Assembly (NCBI GenBank): GCA_963969345.1
Contig: OZ017768.1
Location: 8,332,718-8,396,717 of the forward strand
Origin: Turbatrix aceti
Lineage: Eukaryota > Nematoda > Chromadorea > Rhabditida > Panagrolaimidae
Length of the DNA stretch: 64,000 nucleotides
Reading direction: 5' to 3'
Shown: positions 1 through 11,143 of the stretch, piece after piece
How the letters are laid out: every line of letters starts with the position of its first letter
Numbering within the stretch: position 1 is the first letter of the stretch
Notes under the pieces: model-generated
What the model saw: only the letters and a program-made list of their open reading frames with translations
What the model was told of the DNA's origin: nothing
The model's database searches: none
Translations under genes and position numbers: made by a program

Positions 1-250
1 AAAAAAATAATTTTCTAAGAAAAAAGTTGAAAAAAAATTATTTTTCAATAAAAAATATTTTTTTATAAAAAAATTATTATATGACAAAAAAATTAATTTT
101 TAGCAAGATAAATTATTCATTAATAAAAAAATTATTTTTAAATAAAAAAAATTGATTTTTAATAAAAAAAATTAATTTTTAATAAAAAAATTATTTTTTA
201 ATAAAAAAATTATTTTTTAATAAAAAAAATTTATTTGGAATAAAAAAATT
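1..250. repeat. A/T-rich short tandem repeat, intronic
   Basis: This stretch is a degenerate array of units such as TAATAAAAAAATTATTTTT. It lies just downstream (minus strand) of the donor site of the aminopeptidase exon, so it is the start of that gene's first coding intron. No coding potential is seen. Confidence 0.7.
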
Positions 251-327
251 ATTTTTTAATAAAATTTGATTGGGACCCGTATTTTCCAAATTTTTGGCAT
301 CTGGTGTGAATCCCATTCAAAACCAAC

Positions 328-768
328 CTCAAACTGAGTCGACACGAGGAACTTTTCCTTCCCGTCCTTGTCCTTGTACGACGACCGGTAGAAGCCCCGC
401 ATCTTGTCGTTATGATCCGCGACAAAGTCAATATCCAGGACAACAGCCTGGGGATCGATCTTCTGCGGGAGCTTGACCTTGAGTGTCATCCACTTGCGAT
501 CGACCTCGAATGGGACGCCCTTGAGCAATTTCCCATCAGCAAGCTTCACATCCACGGAGTTGATTTCAATCTCCGAAGCATGGAGTTCGAGGACGTTCGT
601 GGATTTCTTGACGTCGAGATCGATGGACACGTGGCCCGGGCACTTGAACGAGACGAGGTCCGGCTTGAGGCTCAGCTTGTAGTGCTTCGGAGCCGCGGTC
701 TCCGGAAGACGCGTGAACTTGTCATCGGTCGCGACAACAGTGGCGGGAGCGGTCGCAGCGGCTGACAT
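328..768 (-). CDS. pam-1: Puromycin-sensitive aminopeptidase (M1 family), first coding exon, partial
   Basis: Cytosolic M1 zinc aminopeptidases of the PSA/NPEPPS type trim N-terminal residues from peptides. The exon encodes 147 residues in phase 0 and covers only the N-terminal beta domain. Diagnostic stretches are FTRLPETAAPKHYKLSLKPD near residue 17 and GFYRSSYKDKDGKEKFL near 125, followed by STQFE and a GT donor at 327-326. In family members the next residues run into the catalytic domain with GAMEN and HEXXH, which lie off the left edge. I chose the ATG at 768 because a T-rich acceptor ends at 912, upstream of it. An in-frame ATG at 975 would add a hydrophobic leader, reminiscent of the N-terminal extension of human NPEPPS, but it would be removed by trans-splicing at 912. 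Family assignment is secure; the symbol is by similarity to the nematode ortholog. Confidence 0.88.
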
Positions 769-910
769 GGTTGCTCGATTGGTTAACAAAAGTCGGGATG
801 CGGTGATCGACGAGGTGAGAAGCGTCGACGTCGGAGGAAAAAAGCTCGAGTATCGCTTGGGGTTAGACGAGTCGCGTCGTCTTCGGCAAAGCTGACTGTT
901 CACGGGCAGA

Positions 911-922
911 ACTAAAAAAATG
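911..922 (-). promoter_or_regulatory. Probable trans-splice acceptor of the aminopeptidase gene
   Basis: On the minus strand a run of T ends in TAG immediately before position 911, about 140 nt upstream of the chosen ATG. There is no obvious partner donor close by. This fits a spliced-leader addition site or a 5' UTR intron acceptor. Confidence 0.45.
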
Positions 923-975
923 AACAAAAAATTGAAATGAACAAAAAATGAAAAAAATCCACGATTGAACTGCAA

Positions 976-3900
976 ATTTCCAAAAAAACCCTGTCACATG
1001 CTGTCAAAAAACACCTGGGGGGAAAACACCTGACCAAATAATCAAGCTTGGTCAGGTGTACAGGTCGCCTCAGGCGACTCGCCTGTCCAATCAAGGATGC
1101 ACGTTTGCTGCCCTGTCTGAATCGCCAGATATCACCCAACCCAATTTGAATTTTTTTAGACACCTGTGCACTAGATAAGGACTTCAGAGGCTTAAACCCG
1201 CCCGTGAAAGACAGAAACAACAAAAATGCTTTGACTGACATCCAAAGCATGACGCCAGGATGATTTTGAAGACAAGAAAGTACAGAGTGATGACAGAATA
1301 CAAAAATCGAAATTCAAAATTATCAGGGATCAAAACGCCCAAAACCAAACATGTGGCAGTTTGGCTTAGAAAAAAAGGAAAAAAAAACAACACGTCAGCA
1401 GTGAAAAAAAAAGAGAAAGAGATTTTTGACAGAAGCGCAGGTCTAGTCAGCAAGAGATCAACGGTTGCTCGAAGTTTGGCTGTCTAGTCTGGTTACGTTC
1501 ATCAAAAAAGTAAGAAAAGAACGGTTTTTGGCTATATTTTTTGTCGTACCGGGATTTTTTTTTGTTTTCAGCATCGTTGTCGTTTTTTCCAATGATTTTA
1601 CATTTTTTTTCTCCAAAATGACAAAATTAAAAAAAAACAGTAATCCATCTGACCAAAAAATTGTAAGTACAACGCGTAACGAACAAAAAAAATATAAAAT
1701 TTAGTATTATAATCAAAAAAGTAACTCTAGCCCCCAAAATCGCGGGTGTTTTGTTTTATTCACTATCATTTTGTAAAGAATTTTGTGTAAAGTCACAACA
1801 ACAAAAAAAGGACACATCAGCCAGTGATGTTCTTTTGGGGAGTGCCCGTAGTCTCTGATAACAAAAAAAGTGAAAACACGTTATATACAGCTGAAAAAAA
1901 CTGCTGAATCAGCAAAAAATCAAAAATAGTCATGTGCAGTCTTTGAGGACAACGACGAGGACAAAGAAGCGAAAAACACGGCGGTTATCAAATTGCAGAA
2001 AAAAAGAAGCATTGCAAAAAAAACTAAAAAAAAGAAGGATAAAAATGCGCTACAAAAATTGAACTTCCGGGTCTGGGAACGAAAATTTTTTATTTCGTGT
2101 CGGGAGAGAAAACTGTAAAAAAGGAACAATTGTAAACATAAAATTTCTTTTTAGCATCGAGTGTTTTTTTGGCATTTCATGGGGTTTTTTTTGATCGAAA
2201 TGATAAAATTGGATACCGTAATCCATAAAAACACGTGACAAACAACAAAAATTTTTTTTTTTTTTAAATTCCTGATCGTAGTCAGTTTTCCCCAAAATCA
2301 GTCACGGGTTTTTCCTGACGTCAAGACAGTCCCGGGGTCATCCATCCATTTCGGCGAAATAGCCTCCTTCCCGCGTGTTCTTCAGCCCGCCAGGGTACTT
2401 TGCCCGTCCGAACTGATAAAACAACCGACGCCGACCGACTAATCTGGGCTGCCTGGCTGGCTGCAGGAGCCCGGGAAGCAGACATCCCTCCAAAATCAAG
2501 CACGGAATTCCCCGAGTGCTCCCAGATCGCTGAAAAAAAAGGAAGAGAAATGTGAAAAAGCATCCTAACCTAGCGTGGAGCAGTGCCTTCGTGAGGACCG
2601 AAGAAGAGCAGCGGAGAAGATGCGACTCGCGACGGGCTGACTGCCGGGAAGCGTGGTTGAAAGAAGCAACGACATCCGTAATGTTACCTGTCGTGAAATT
2701 GAAATGCGAACCGGAAAGAGGGCGGCTATGCGCACGGAATCCTAATAAAAAAAATTAATTTTTTTAAAACTGATGACAATTTATGACAGTTGCAAAAGAT
2801 AAGTAAAAAAAACACGGTTGCAAATAACAAGAAGAAATGCTGATGCAGGGAATACGATTGTCGACGGATTATAGGCTACACAAAAATGAAAGTCCGGCTG
2901 TCGGTGCACCTGGTGGGTAATTTGGATAGAAAACATTTTTTGATCCAAATTACAGGGCAGAACGCTCAAAATGTGAAAGAGCACGTTTCAAAGAACCATC
3001 AAAGTTCGTTGAAAACCAGAACACATTTTTTGGAAAAATGCACATGGGTAAAAAAATTTGAAAAAAACCATGACAACTCTTTATAAAAAAAAAATTACGT
3101 AAAAAAAACGAAAAAAAATTACTAAAAAGTAAAAAAGAGGCAATAAAAACAAATAAACAGGACAATTTTTTTATAAAAAAAATGTAAAAAAATAAATTAA
3201 AAAAAATTGAATTTAAAAAAGCAATTTTCAAAAAAACAAACTAAATAAAAAAATCAAAATCAAAAAATTAGTAACAACTGATATGCGCGATTTTTTTGGT
3301 CCACATAAAAAAAGCTAAATAATAAGTTAAAAAAAAACTAAATTTATATTCCAAATGTAAATTTTTTCAATACAAATAGTATAAAAATCGTAAAATTAAA
3401 ACCTCAAAAGTTTTGTTAAAAATTTTTTCATCGTTTTCAACGTAAAAAGAGAACAAAAATGTTTATCAAATAATTGAAAATAAAAATTGCAAAAATAACA
3501 ATTTTAACAAAAAATTGAAAAGTAAAAAAAACTATAAAAGCACCAACAAAAAATCAAAAAAAAACATAAAGCTAAAAAAACTTTTTGTGAAAGCTGATGT
3601 AACCATTCCAAGCATCCTCGCCTCGAACACCTTCTTTTTTTTCTTTGCATTCGACCAACCATCTCGCTCACCTTCAAAAAATGGCATCGGAGTCAATAGC
3701 AACCGATTCAACCTCCACATCCTCTCCACCATCTGTGCCATCTCTCTGTGACATTATACAACGTTTAATCGTATACATTGCAAAAAACACACAAAAATAA
3801 AAATGATAAATACAAGAATGAACAGCAAAAAAAATATTTTTAATAGTAATTACACAACTTTTTTTTTCATTTAAAAACGTAAAATGAGATGAATTCAAAA

Positions 3901-4580
3901 AAAAATAATGAGCACATAATTCATTGCCTTGATGCGCTAACCGCGGGCCATGGAGGATAATCAGAAAAAAAACAGTTATCAAAAGAAATTGAAAATGTAA
4001 GAAAAAGAAAAAATTCGGTGGGCTTGTGAAAAAAAATTAGGTTGGGTCAATTAGGTCGCCGGATGGAGAAGACTCGTACACGTTTTGGACACATCGAGGA
4101 CAATCATCGATACTTATGAATCTCACGTTCGGGGACAAAATGTAATTTGAAAGCAACAAAAAAAATTATATGGACGTAAAATTTTTTTCGAAAAAAATGA
4201 GAGCAGACGTTGTAAAAAAATACATTTCTGCTTTTAAGAAAAAACCCAGGTAAAAAATACCCAAAGGCAAATTTCGCATTTCGAGGCCACTTTGCTCAAA
4301 AACTGGCAAAAAAAAATTTGATCCAAAATTTTGAAAAACATTCAAGATTTTTTTCTCTAAAAAACGACACCAAAATTCGTCCTAAAAGTCAAATCAGTCC
4401 GTTTACATAAATCACAAGTAATAAACTGACTTAACAGAAAGGTAATCAACGCTGAAGGTAGTGAAGAAAAAATGGTGTCGTTCGTGTAGATCGGATCGTA
4501 CATAATTAGAAGAGGAAAAAAATCTTGAGAAAAAAAAGTTACCGTAATAGACGTGTAAAAAAGTCCCAATACACAATCAA
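976..4580. other. Gene-free AT-rich interval upstream of the aminopeptidase
   Basis: No convincing gene is seen between the aminopeptidase 5' end and the cullin 3' end. Open frames are short and rich in Lys and Phe from poly-A/T. A more G+C-rich island lies at about 2320-2740 and contains a minus-strand acceptor (tttttttcag near 2530). It could hold a promoter or an upstream non-coding exon of the aminopeptidase gene. Confidence 0.5.
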
Positions 4581-7500
4581 TCACGCCAGGTACGAGTAGA
4601 CATCCATGTGGCCGTCTTTGCGCTGGAGGTATTCCTTCTCGATGAGCGTATCGATGGCCTTCTTGATGACGGGAACCTTGGGTTTGAAGCGATTCTGCAG
4701 CTGATTGATGACGTCACCGACGAGGAGGGTGTGGCTAAGCTCCTTGCGCGCTTTCATGATGCGGACAATCGTAGCCTGGATGACGAGGCGTCGATCTTCG
4801 TCGTCATCCTTCGTGATGAGGTTGTTGGATTCCTTCTTGATTTCGGTGCGCTGCACGGCCTTGGCCAGATCGATGCGGACTTTTCGGCTACAAAAAAAGT
4901 GGTAGGGAAAATTGAAACCCAAAAAAAAACATTTTCAAAGTCAAAAAGTAAATAACATTTCGAAAATCAAAAAAAAAATATTCCGATATAAAAAAAAATA
5001 ATTTTATCCTCTGCCTATAAACAAAGTTTTTTTTCGAAGTCAAAAAAAAAAGTTTCGAAATCAAAAATTAGAAAATTAAAAAAAATTTATTTTTTAAAAA
5101 TATGTTTTTAAAAGCACATTTTAAAAGAATCAAAAAAAATTATATTAAAGATAAAATTTTTATTCAACAAAAATAAAAAAAAATCGAAACGAAAAATCAA
5201 TAAAAAATTTTCAATAAAATTTTTTTTATAAAAAATCAACAAAAAATACAAAACCAACCTCGAAAACTTCAAATTCAGCGTGACAACCTGCGACGTATTC
5301 GGCGAAGCAGCCTCGATCGGGGAATCCGTCTTGAGGAGGTCAATCTTGATCATGGGCTGCATGATCGGCACCAGAGACTCGGGAGAGATCTTGAGATGGT
5401 CACAGATGGACTGGATCGTGTACTGGGTGTTGTCGTTGTACAACAAAATCAGGGCCATCTGGGGCAACGAGGCCGCAAAGATGTACCGCGTGCTGCCGTA
5501 GCACGTCGTCGTGAGTTCCCCACGGCAGAGACCCGGCAGGAGGGTCAGCTTGCGTCCCTGGTGGTTCCTGAGGTAGTAGTTGGTGAACTGGTTGAAGGTG
5601 CTCGTCAGCAGCCGGGGCACAGCGCACGTCTCGGTCACGGCATACGGCCATACGCCCTGGGCAAGGACCATGACGGAGAGTTCGAGGCCCATCTCGATGC
5701 CTTCGTCCTGGACGTGTTTCTTGAAAGACGTCGTCAGACCCTTGCTCAGCGCGTTGTCGGTGAACATGCGTTGGAGCTTGTTCGTGTACTCAAATCCGCA
5801 CATGTTCTTGAGCTTCGTCAACATCGAGGATTCGTGGTCTTCGCTCGCTGATACTTCACCGACCAAGCGACGAGCCAGCATTTTCGAATAAATCTTCTGG
5901 AAGACGTCCTTGTCTTCAAGGTATTTGAAGACAATCATCTGAAAAAAAATCACAATTCATAAAATCATCCCTCAAAAATTTTGAATTTCTTCACGAAATT
6001 TTGCCAAAAAGTTGCGTTTACCATGAAAAGTTTTTACAGTAAATTTCACCTGCCTGAGGCATCTACTGGCGAAGTTACGAGCTCCTGAAATCGCGTTTTT
6101 GCTATTTTTGGCACGTTGAAGTAAAAAAAGTACCTCGGCTTTTAAAATGCCGTACTTTTTTAGCTACAACGTACCAAAAATGGCAAAAACGCGATTTCAG
6201 ACGATCGTAACTCCGCCAGTAAATATCTCAGGAGATGAATTTTACGGTAAATACTTTTCCTATTTAGTATAAGCCACTTTTTGGCAAAATTTCATAAAAA
6301 ATTTCCAAAACGTCACCAAGCAAAAATATCTAACTTACAACTTGGTTGAGCGCATCTTCGAGGTTGTCCGAGACGTTCTTCGCCGACTTTCTCAGAAGCA
6401 TGTCGCTGTAGCGCGCCAAGAGTTCGGGTGACTTGTTGCTCGATTTGTGCTGCGTTCCGGCGACCGCGTTTCGATTGATAAAAGACGTGCACGCCTTGTC
6501 CATGGCCTGGACAAAGCCTGGGTCGTTGCGGAACGCGCTGTTGACGAGGGTGTTGAACTGTTCGTAGACGTCCAAAATGACAGCGACGTATTTTTTCGGG
6601 TCCTGCATGACGGTGTCTTTTTCACGAGCGATCGCGTCTTTGCCCTTCCGATCAATATGGGCTTCCATAATTCCCCGCAGAATTTCAAGGGCTCCATCAA
6701 CCCTTTTGCCGAGGGAAAACATCCGTCCGAGGTCCTCGATCTGGTTGTTTTCGAGCATGGAGTCGAATTCCGACCGGAACCGGTCAAGGTAGTTCGCGAT
6801 GAGCACGTCGTCGCAGGCCCGCATCAGGGGTTCCATCGTCTGAGGGTCGAGGTAGAGATCGACCCGGTCCTGCTCCTGCTTCAGTCGTTTGTCGACCTTT
6901 TTGAGGAACTCTACAACGGAGTTGTTCTCGAGGAACTTCTTCGCCTCCGCCGTGTAATAAGCGCGGGTGTCCTCGATGAATCGGTGTTCGAACTTTTGAC
7001 GGAAGATTTTGTGGGAGCGGTGCCGGAAGTTTGTTTCGACCTGACCGCTCGTCGTTCGAGGGGCATCATCGTCCTTAACGTTGATGCCGATCTCGACTAA
7101 AAAATTGTTTTATAAAAAAATTGCAATTTTTTTAAAACTTTTTTTAAATACAAAAATTTTGTAAATAAAATTGTTTGGGATTTTGGATGTGCAAAAAAAT
7201 TTGTTTTACATGTTTTACACTTTTTTTACTGTCCAACAACATCGACCGCATTCAGAATAAAATGCCTTCAGAATGCAAGGCTGACGCGTAAGATGCCTAT
7301 AGAAAATCGCTTCAAAGGCTGATTTTGGCTACTGTTTACCATGAAAGTTAGGGTAACAAAATTTTCATGGTTAAGAGGCAGCCTATTCAATTTGAACCAA
7401 AAACCAAAAAAAAACTCACGGAACGAATCCAGTACGGTCTTGACGAGTCCCGTATTGATAGTCTCTCCATTTCTTTCCTTCTCAATCAGGTTCAAAATTG

Positions 7501-8427
7501 CCGTAGTCAGACGGTCTGCAATGTGGGAAAATAGCTCATGATCCCAGCAGAGAATCGCCAGCTGAAAATCCATCATTTTCATACAAAAAAACCTCAAAAA
7601 ATCCCAAAAACTCACGTTGTAGATCGTGTAGACAATATTTTTGCCCTCATCGTATTCTCGTCTTATCCAGTTACGATTGAGGTATCCACAGATGCCGTTG
7701 ACGACGTTCGAGCTGAAGGAATACTTTTTCCAGATGTCGTGGTACTTGACAAGTAGTTCGTTGTCCGCCAGATGAACGGATTCCCCGAGGAGTATTTTGA
7801 CATGATCGGTGAGAAAACCCTTGATTTTTTCGTAGAGCTCGGCGCCAACGAATTCTGCTCCCGAATTGCTGCCGCCTGTGCGTCGCCCTTTTTCTTCAAT
7901 GTTTGTCGTCGTGCAGAAGTTGTAAACCAGTCTAAAAATTGACTTTTTTACAATTTTCTGCCGGCAATGAAAAAATGTTGGTTCCGTTTTTTTTGCTTTT
8001 TGAATTTTTGCCGATTTTTTAGATTTTCCAATTTTTCTCGTTCTGGATTTGGAACGCAGTTACAAAAAAAAGAAAAATTTCCATTTTTAAATTCAGTTTA
8101 CAAATTTAAATTACAGTTTTTTTTTGATCGTATAATCAAATTTTTGGCCTCAATTGTTCATAAAAATAAACCAAGTGCCAAAAATCTAAATCTTTTTTTT
8201 TCAATTTTTTTTGTCGCACTAAGATCAAATTTTAAAATTTGATTTTAAAAATTTGATTTCTATTTTTCAAATTTTGCGGCCACAAAAAAAATTCATTTTT
8301 TCCCAAGAAAAACTCACGTGTAATACTGAATGTAATCGGTAAACGACACAGAAGTTTCATCTTTATAAATATTGACAAATCCAGGAAAGAGATCATCCCA
8401 TGTTTTGTTGAGGTGAGTCGACGACAT
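4581..8427 (-). CDS. cul-1: Cullin-1, scaffold of SCF ubiquitin ligases (complete, six exons)
   Basis: Cullin-1 binds Skp1/F-box adaptors through its N-terminal repeats and the RING protein Rbx1 through its C-terminal domain, in cytosol and nucleus. Exons on the minus strand: 8427-8318, 7931-7616, 7561-7420, 7096-6339, 5938-5259 and 4887-4581. All junctions keep frame and give 770 aa, against 776 in human CUL1. Family stretches include [45 protein letters not shown] and the C-terminus YSYLA, which distinguishes CUL1 from CUL3/CUL4. The winged-helix domain carries IVRIMK, whose Lys (about residue 714, 56 from the end, as in human) is the NEDD8 acceptor. Intron 5 contains a long inverted repeat. 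Adenylate kinase 2 lies about 525 bp upstream on the same strand. Confidence 0.96.
5975..6309. repeat. Long inverted repeat (MITE-like) in cullin intron 5
   Basis: The two halves are imperfect reverse complements around a centre near 6147. For example, GAAATCGCGTTTTTG at about 6098 pairs with CAAAAACGCGATTTC at about 6184. Outer arms such as GAAATTTTGCCAAAAAGT pair with ACTTTTTGGCAAAATTTC. The element spans most of the 400-bp intron. No clear target-site duplication could be placed. Confidence 0.7.
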
Positions 8428-8952
8428 TTCAGATTTTTGTCTTCTCCTTTTTCGGGAGGGAACTGTCGCGGAAGCTGAAGCGTAGGAAGACAGGGTGAAA
8501 GATGAAAGCTAGAAGGAAAGAAAAAAAAGAAGCAGCTTGTAAATTAATCAGCAGAAGAGTGATGCGTTGTGCTCTGACGACGACGACCACGACGGGAGCA
8601 GGTATGATAGAGTTTGATCCGACCCTAAAAAAGCGAAACACCATTGCCTGAAAAAAAGCAGAAGCAAAAAAAAAGACAAAGGTAAATCGAATCATTCGGA
8701 ATCATTCAAATCCGTAAATTTCCGCCATTTCGACTCTCGCCACGAAAAAAATATTTATAAAAAGTTTATAAAAACACAAAAAAATGGCAATACAAACAAC
8801 GAAAAACAAAACATCAGGCAACATTGGTAACCTCGTTGTTAACTGATTATTATAATTTTTCTCTGACCTAAATATAAATCTATCGGTGTTTTCGACCTGG
8901 AATCGATCTCATGGAAGTCAGGCTCATCAAAACAGGAAGCAAACCTATCTAA
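8428..8952. other. Interval between adenylate kinase 2 and cullin-1
   Basis: This is the 5' region of cullin-1 on the minus strand. It holds two T-rich acceptors (tttttttcag and cttttttag, about 8620-8650) upstream of the cullin ATG that could serve trans-splicing. No gene is seen. Confidence 0.4.
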
Positions 8953-10257
8953 TTACGTGTGAAACACGCGAGACTTATTTTGCGTGAATTTGGAGAAGAT
9001 TGCGTCGATCTTCTGCGTCACCTCGGCGAGTGGAGCGGCAGCGTTGATGCTGGTATGGAGGCCACGCTTCGTGTAGTACTGGACGAGGGGTGCCGTCGAC
9101 TTGTGATAGGATTCGAGGCGTTTTTTGAGCGCTTCGACGTTGTCGTCCGGTCGACGGGTCAGGGGTTCACCCGTGATGTCATCCTTCATCGTCTGCTTGG
9201 GTGGATTGAATTCCTCGTGGTACGAGCGCCCGCTGGCGATGTGGAAGAGGCGACCGGTGATGCGACGGACCAGAAGGCTGTCCTGGATGTCAAATTCGAT
9301 GACCGTGTCGAGGGGGGTCTTGCGCTTTTCTAGCAACGTGTCTAGCTAAAAAAAAAGTTACAATTTTAAGGTATTTTTGCAAAAAAAACAGCAAAAATAC
9401 TTATTTAACGACCCAAAAATACTATTTTGCAACCCTTGCACCAAAAAAAAACTAAAAATAAACATTTTCCGAATCTAATTTTCCATAAACCTCACAAAAA
9501 CCTTACCTAAACTAGGTTTGAGCAAAAATACTCAAACACCATGCGCGCAAGCGCCGAAGGACAAAAAATTACTTTTTTTGCAGAAAAATACTTTTTTGGC
9601 ATCTAATGAGGCATTTGTTAGCTGCGTACTAATCAAACCGTACTCCATGACACCAAATGAAGGTGTACAACTAACGTACACATTCAAAAAACACAACGCA
9701 ATCGATTGTACTGAAAAAAGACGCGCGTAAAGTCATAAAAAGTTGTAAAAACTGATAAAACCGATAACTCGGTAGCAGAGTGCATAACATTTTAAATTTG
9801 ATAAAAACCTCGAAAAAAACGACGAACATCTCATAAAGTAAAAAAAGAACAACCCAAAACCCCCAATTTTATGTAATTTCCCCAAAAAACCAACCTTTTC
9901 AGCCTGAACAGTGGTTCTCGGAAACCCGTCGAGTAGGAATCCCTTTTTGCACTCCGGCTTGTCCAAATTGACGTCGATGAGTTCGCAGACGGTATCATCG
10001 CTGACGAGTTTGCCTTCCTTGAGCACGCCCTCGATTTTCTGCCCAAGCGGAGATTTGGCCTGAATTTCGGCGCGGAGAAGATCTCCGGTCGAAAGATGGC
10101 ACGCGCAGTAGCGTTCCGCAAAGTTGGCAGCCTGGGTGCCTTTGCCGGAACCGGGAGGGCCGAGGAAGATCGCGCGGATGCCGCGCTCGAGCTCGGTAAC
10201 GTTACCAGACCCGTGACCGGTAGCGGGGGCAGGCTTTGTAGCAGCGTGGGGCGCCAT
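8953..10257 (-). CDS. Adenylate kinase 2, mitochondrial intermembrane-space type (complete, two exons)
   Basis: The enzyme interconverts ATP + AMP and 2 ADP. Exons: 10257-9895 (121 codons) and 9345-8953 (130 codons plus stop), giving 251 aa. Motifs in order are the P-loop GPPGSGKGT (residues 33-41), [10 protein letters not shown] in the NMP-binding region, DGFPRT at about 110-115, and a long LID (about 140-180) with [11 protein letters not shown] and [13 protein letters not shown]. The long LID and the sequence match the AK2 subfamily rather than AK1. In C. elegans this gene is let-754. A tttttag acceptor lies only 2 nt upstream of the ATG, which fixes the start and indicates trans-splicing. 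The N-terminal 25 residues are Ala/Pro/Gly-rich. The gene is divergent from ELP3. Confidence 0.95.
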
Positions 10258-10269
10258 CACTAAAAACAC
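10258..10269 (-). promoter_or_regulatory. Trans-splice acceptor of adenylate kinase 2
   Basis: On the minus strand the sequence GTGTTTTTAG directly precedes TGATGGCG, so the mRNA body would begin 2 nt before the start codon. Such a spacing leaves no room for a conventional 5' UTR and is typical of spliced-leader addition in nematodes. Confidence 0.65.
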
Positions 10270-11143
10270 AGGTCCTACAATGTTCGAAACGCGGAAGTAA
10301 TCGTAACCAGGACAACAACAAAGAACGGGATTTACAAATGCAAACGATGGGAAAAGAAACAAAACAAACGAAAACAAAATAAGAAAAAAAAGTGGTCGAC
10401 GCGGCGAACGCATATTGCAGGCTACAAAAAAAACAAGACACATGTCTTGGCGCGAATTATCACAACAAGAGAAATACCGTTTCTGTTTTTTGTACAATTG
10501 ATTGATCGTAAACGAGAGTAATTATAAAAAAGCGCGTTTACGATACTCAGAAGTTTGTTATTCCCAAAATTTGTTCTTTTTTTTGATGCCAGACAAACAT
10601 GATTGACAAGTTCACTTTTTTTCCTACCTTTTGAATGTTCATTGATCTTTTTTTTGGCTTCACGTGCAGGTTAAAGAGACTGTTTATCGTCCGATAAGAC
10701 GCCTGACATTGATCGTTAGCCCGCCAGCGTGGCTCAGCTGATAAGCAAGCTGCAGTGTGTCAAATGATCGATAAGAAAGCGTGATACAAAAACAGAGTTG
10801 TTGAACTTTAAAATTTCAGCAGTGTAATAAAAACAGCCGCGTTTTGCGAATACAGTTAATTCCGGCTTTTTTCACGCCCAAAATCATTCAAAACTATTAG
10901 CAACCTTATTTTGAAAAACCCCTAATTCCTAGGTCAACGACAAAACCACAAAAAATTGCAAACAAAACGAGATAAAACATCGGAGAAAAAAATGGTGACA
11001 AATGGGCATAAATGAAGGAGTTTGTTTGCAGTTTTCGGTTCCTGACGCGAAATGCGTGCGCGTTTGGGTTTTCTAAAGCGAGGCGCGCATGCCTGCAGGC
11101 GTGGTTCTTATGACTTGTTTTTTTAGCCTAGATCCACTAAATC
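10270..11143. promoter_or_regulatory. Bidirectional promoter region between AK2 and ELP3
   Basis: The two genes are transcribed away from each other across about 0.9 kb. A cluster at 10680-10790 contains several GATAA cores (tccgataag, gctgataagc, tcgataag) of the kind bound by GATA factors. A T-rich acceptor (gtttttttag) ends at 11126, 17 nt before the ELP3 start, and looks like a trans-splice site. The assignment of GATA binding is inference from motif only. Confidence 0.45.

Noticed and set aside
256..975. Upstream in-frame ATG giving the aminopeptidase a hydrophobic N-terminal leader
   Set aside because: A T-rich acceptor at 912 lies between it and the family start, and the conserved protein begins near residue 1 of the shorter form. 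Kept only as an alternative.
2321..2563. 80-codon minus-strand open frame in a G+C-richer island, after a tttttttcag acceptor
   Set aside because: No similarity to any family and a composition typical of chance frames. It might be a non-coding upstream exon of the aminopeptidase, but that cannot be shown.
3681..3800. 39-codon plus-strand open frame with good AAAAAATGG context and Ser/Thr-rich start
   Set aside because: Too short, no splice signals, no recognisable family, and located in an AT-rich desert. It may be a micropeptide or first exon but nothing supports it further.
6447..7100. 217-codon plus-strand open frame at the cullin locus
   Set aside because: It is the antisense shadow of a cullin-1 exon whose reading frame and family identity are unambiguous.
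10722..10790. tRNA-like A box (TGGCTCAGCTG)
   Set aside because: No B box (GGTTCGANNCC) at a suitable distance and no acceptor stem. The match is explained by the GATA-rich promoter sequence.
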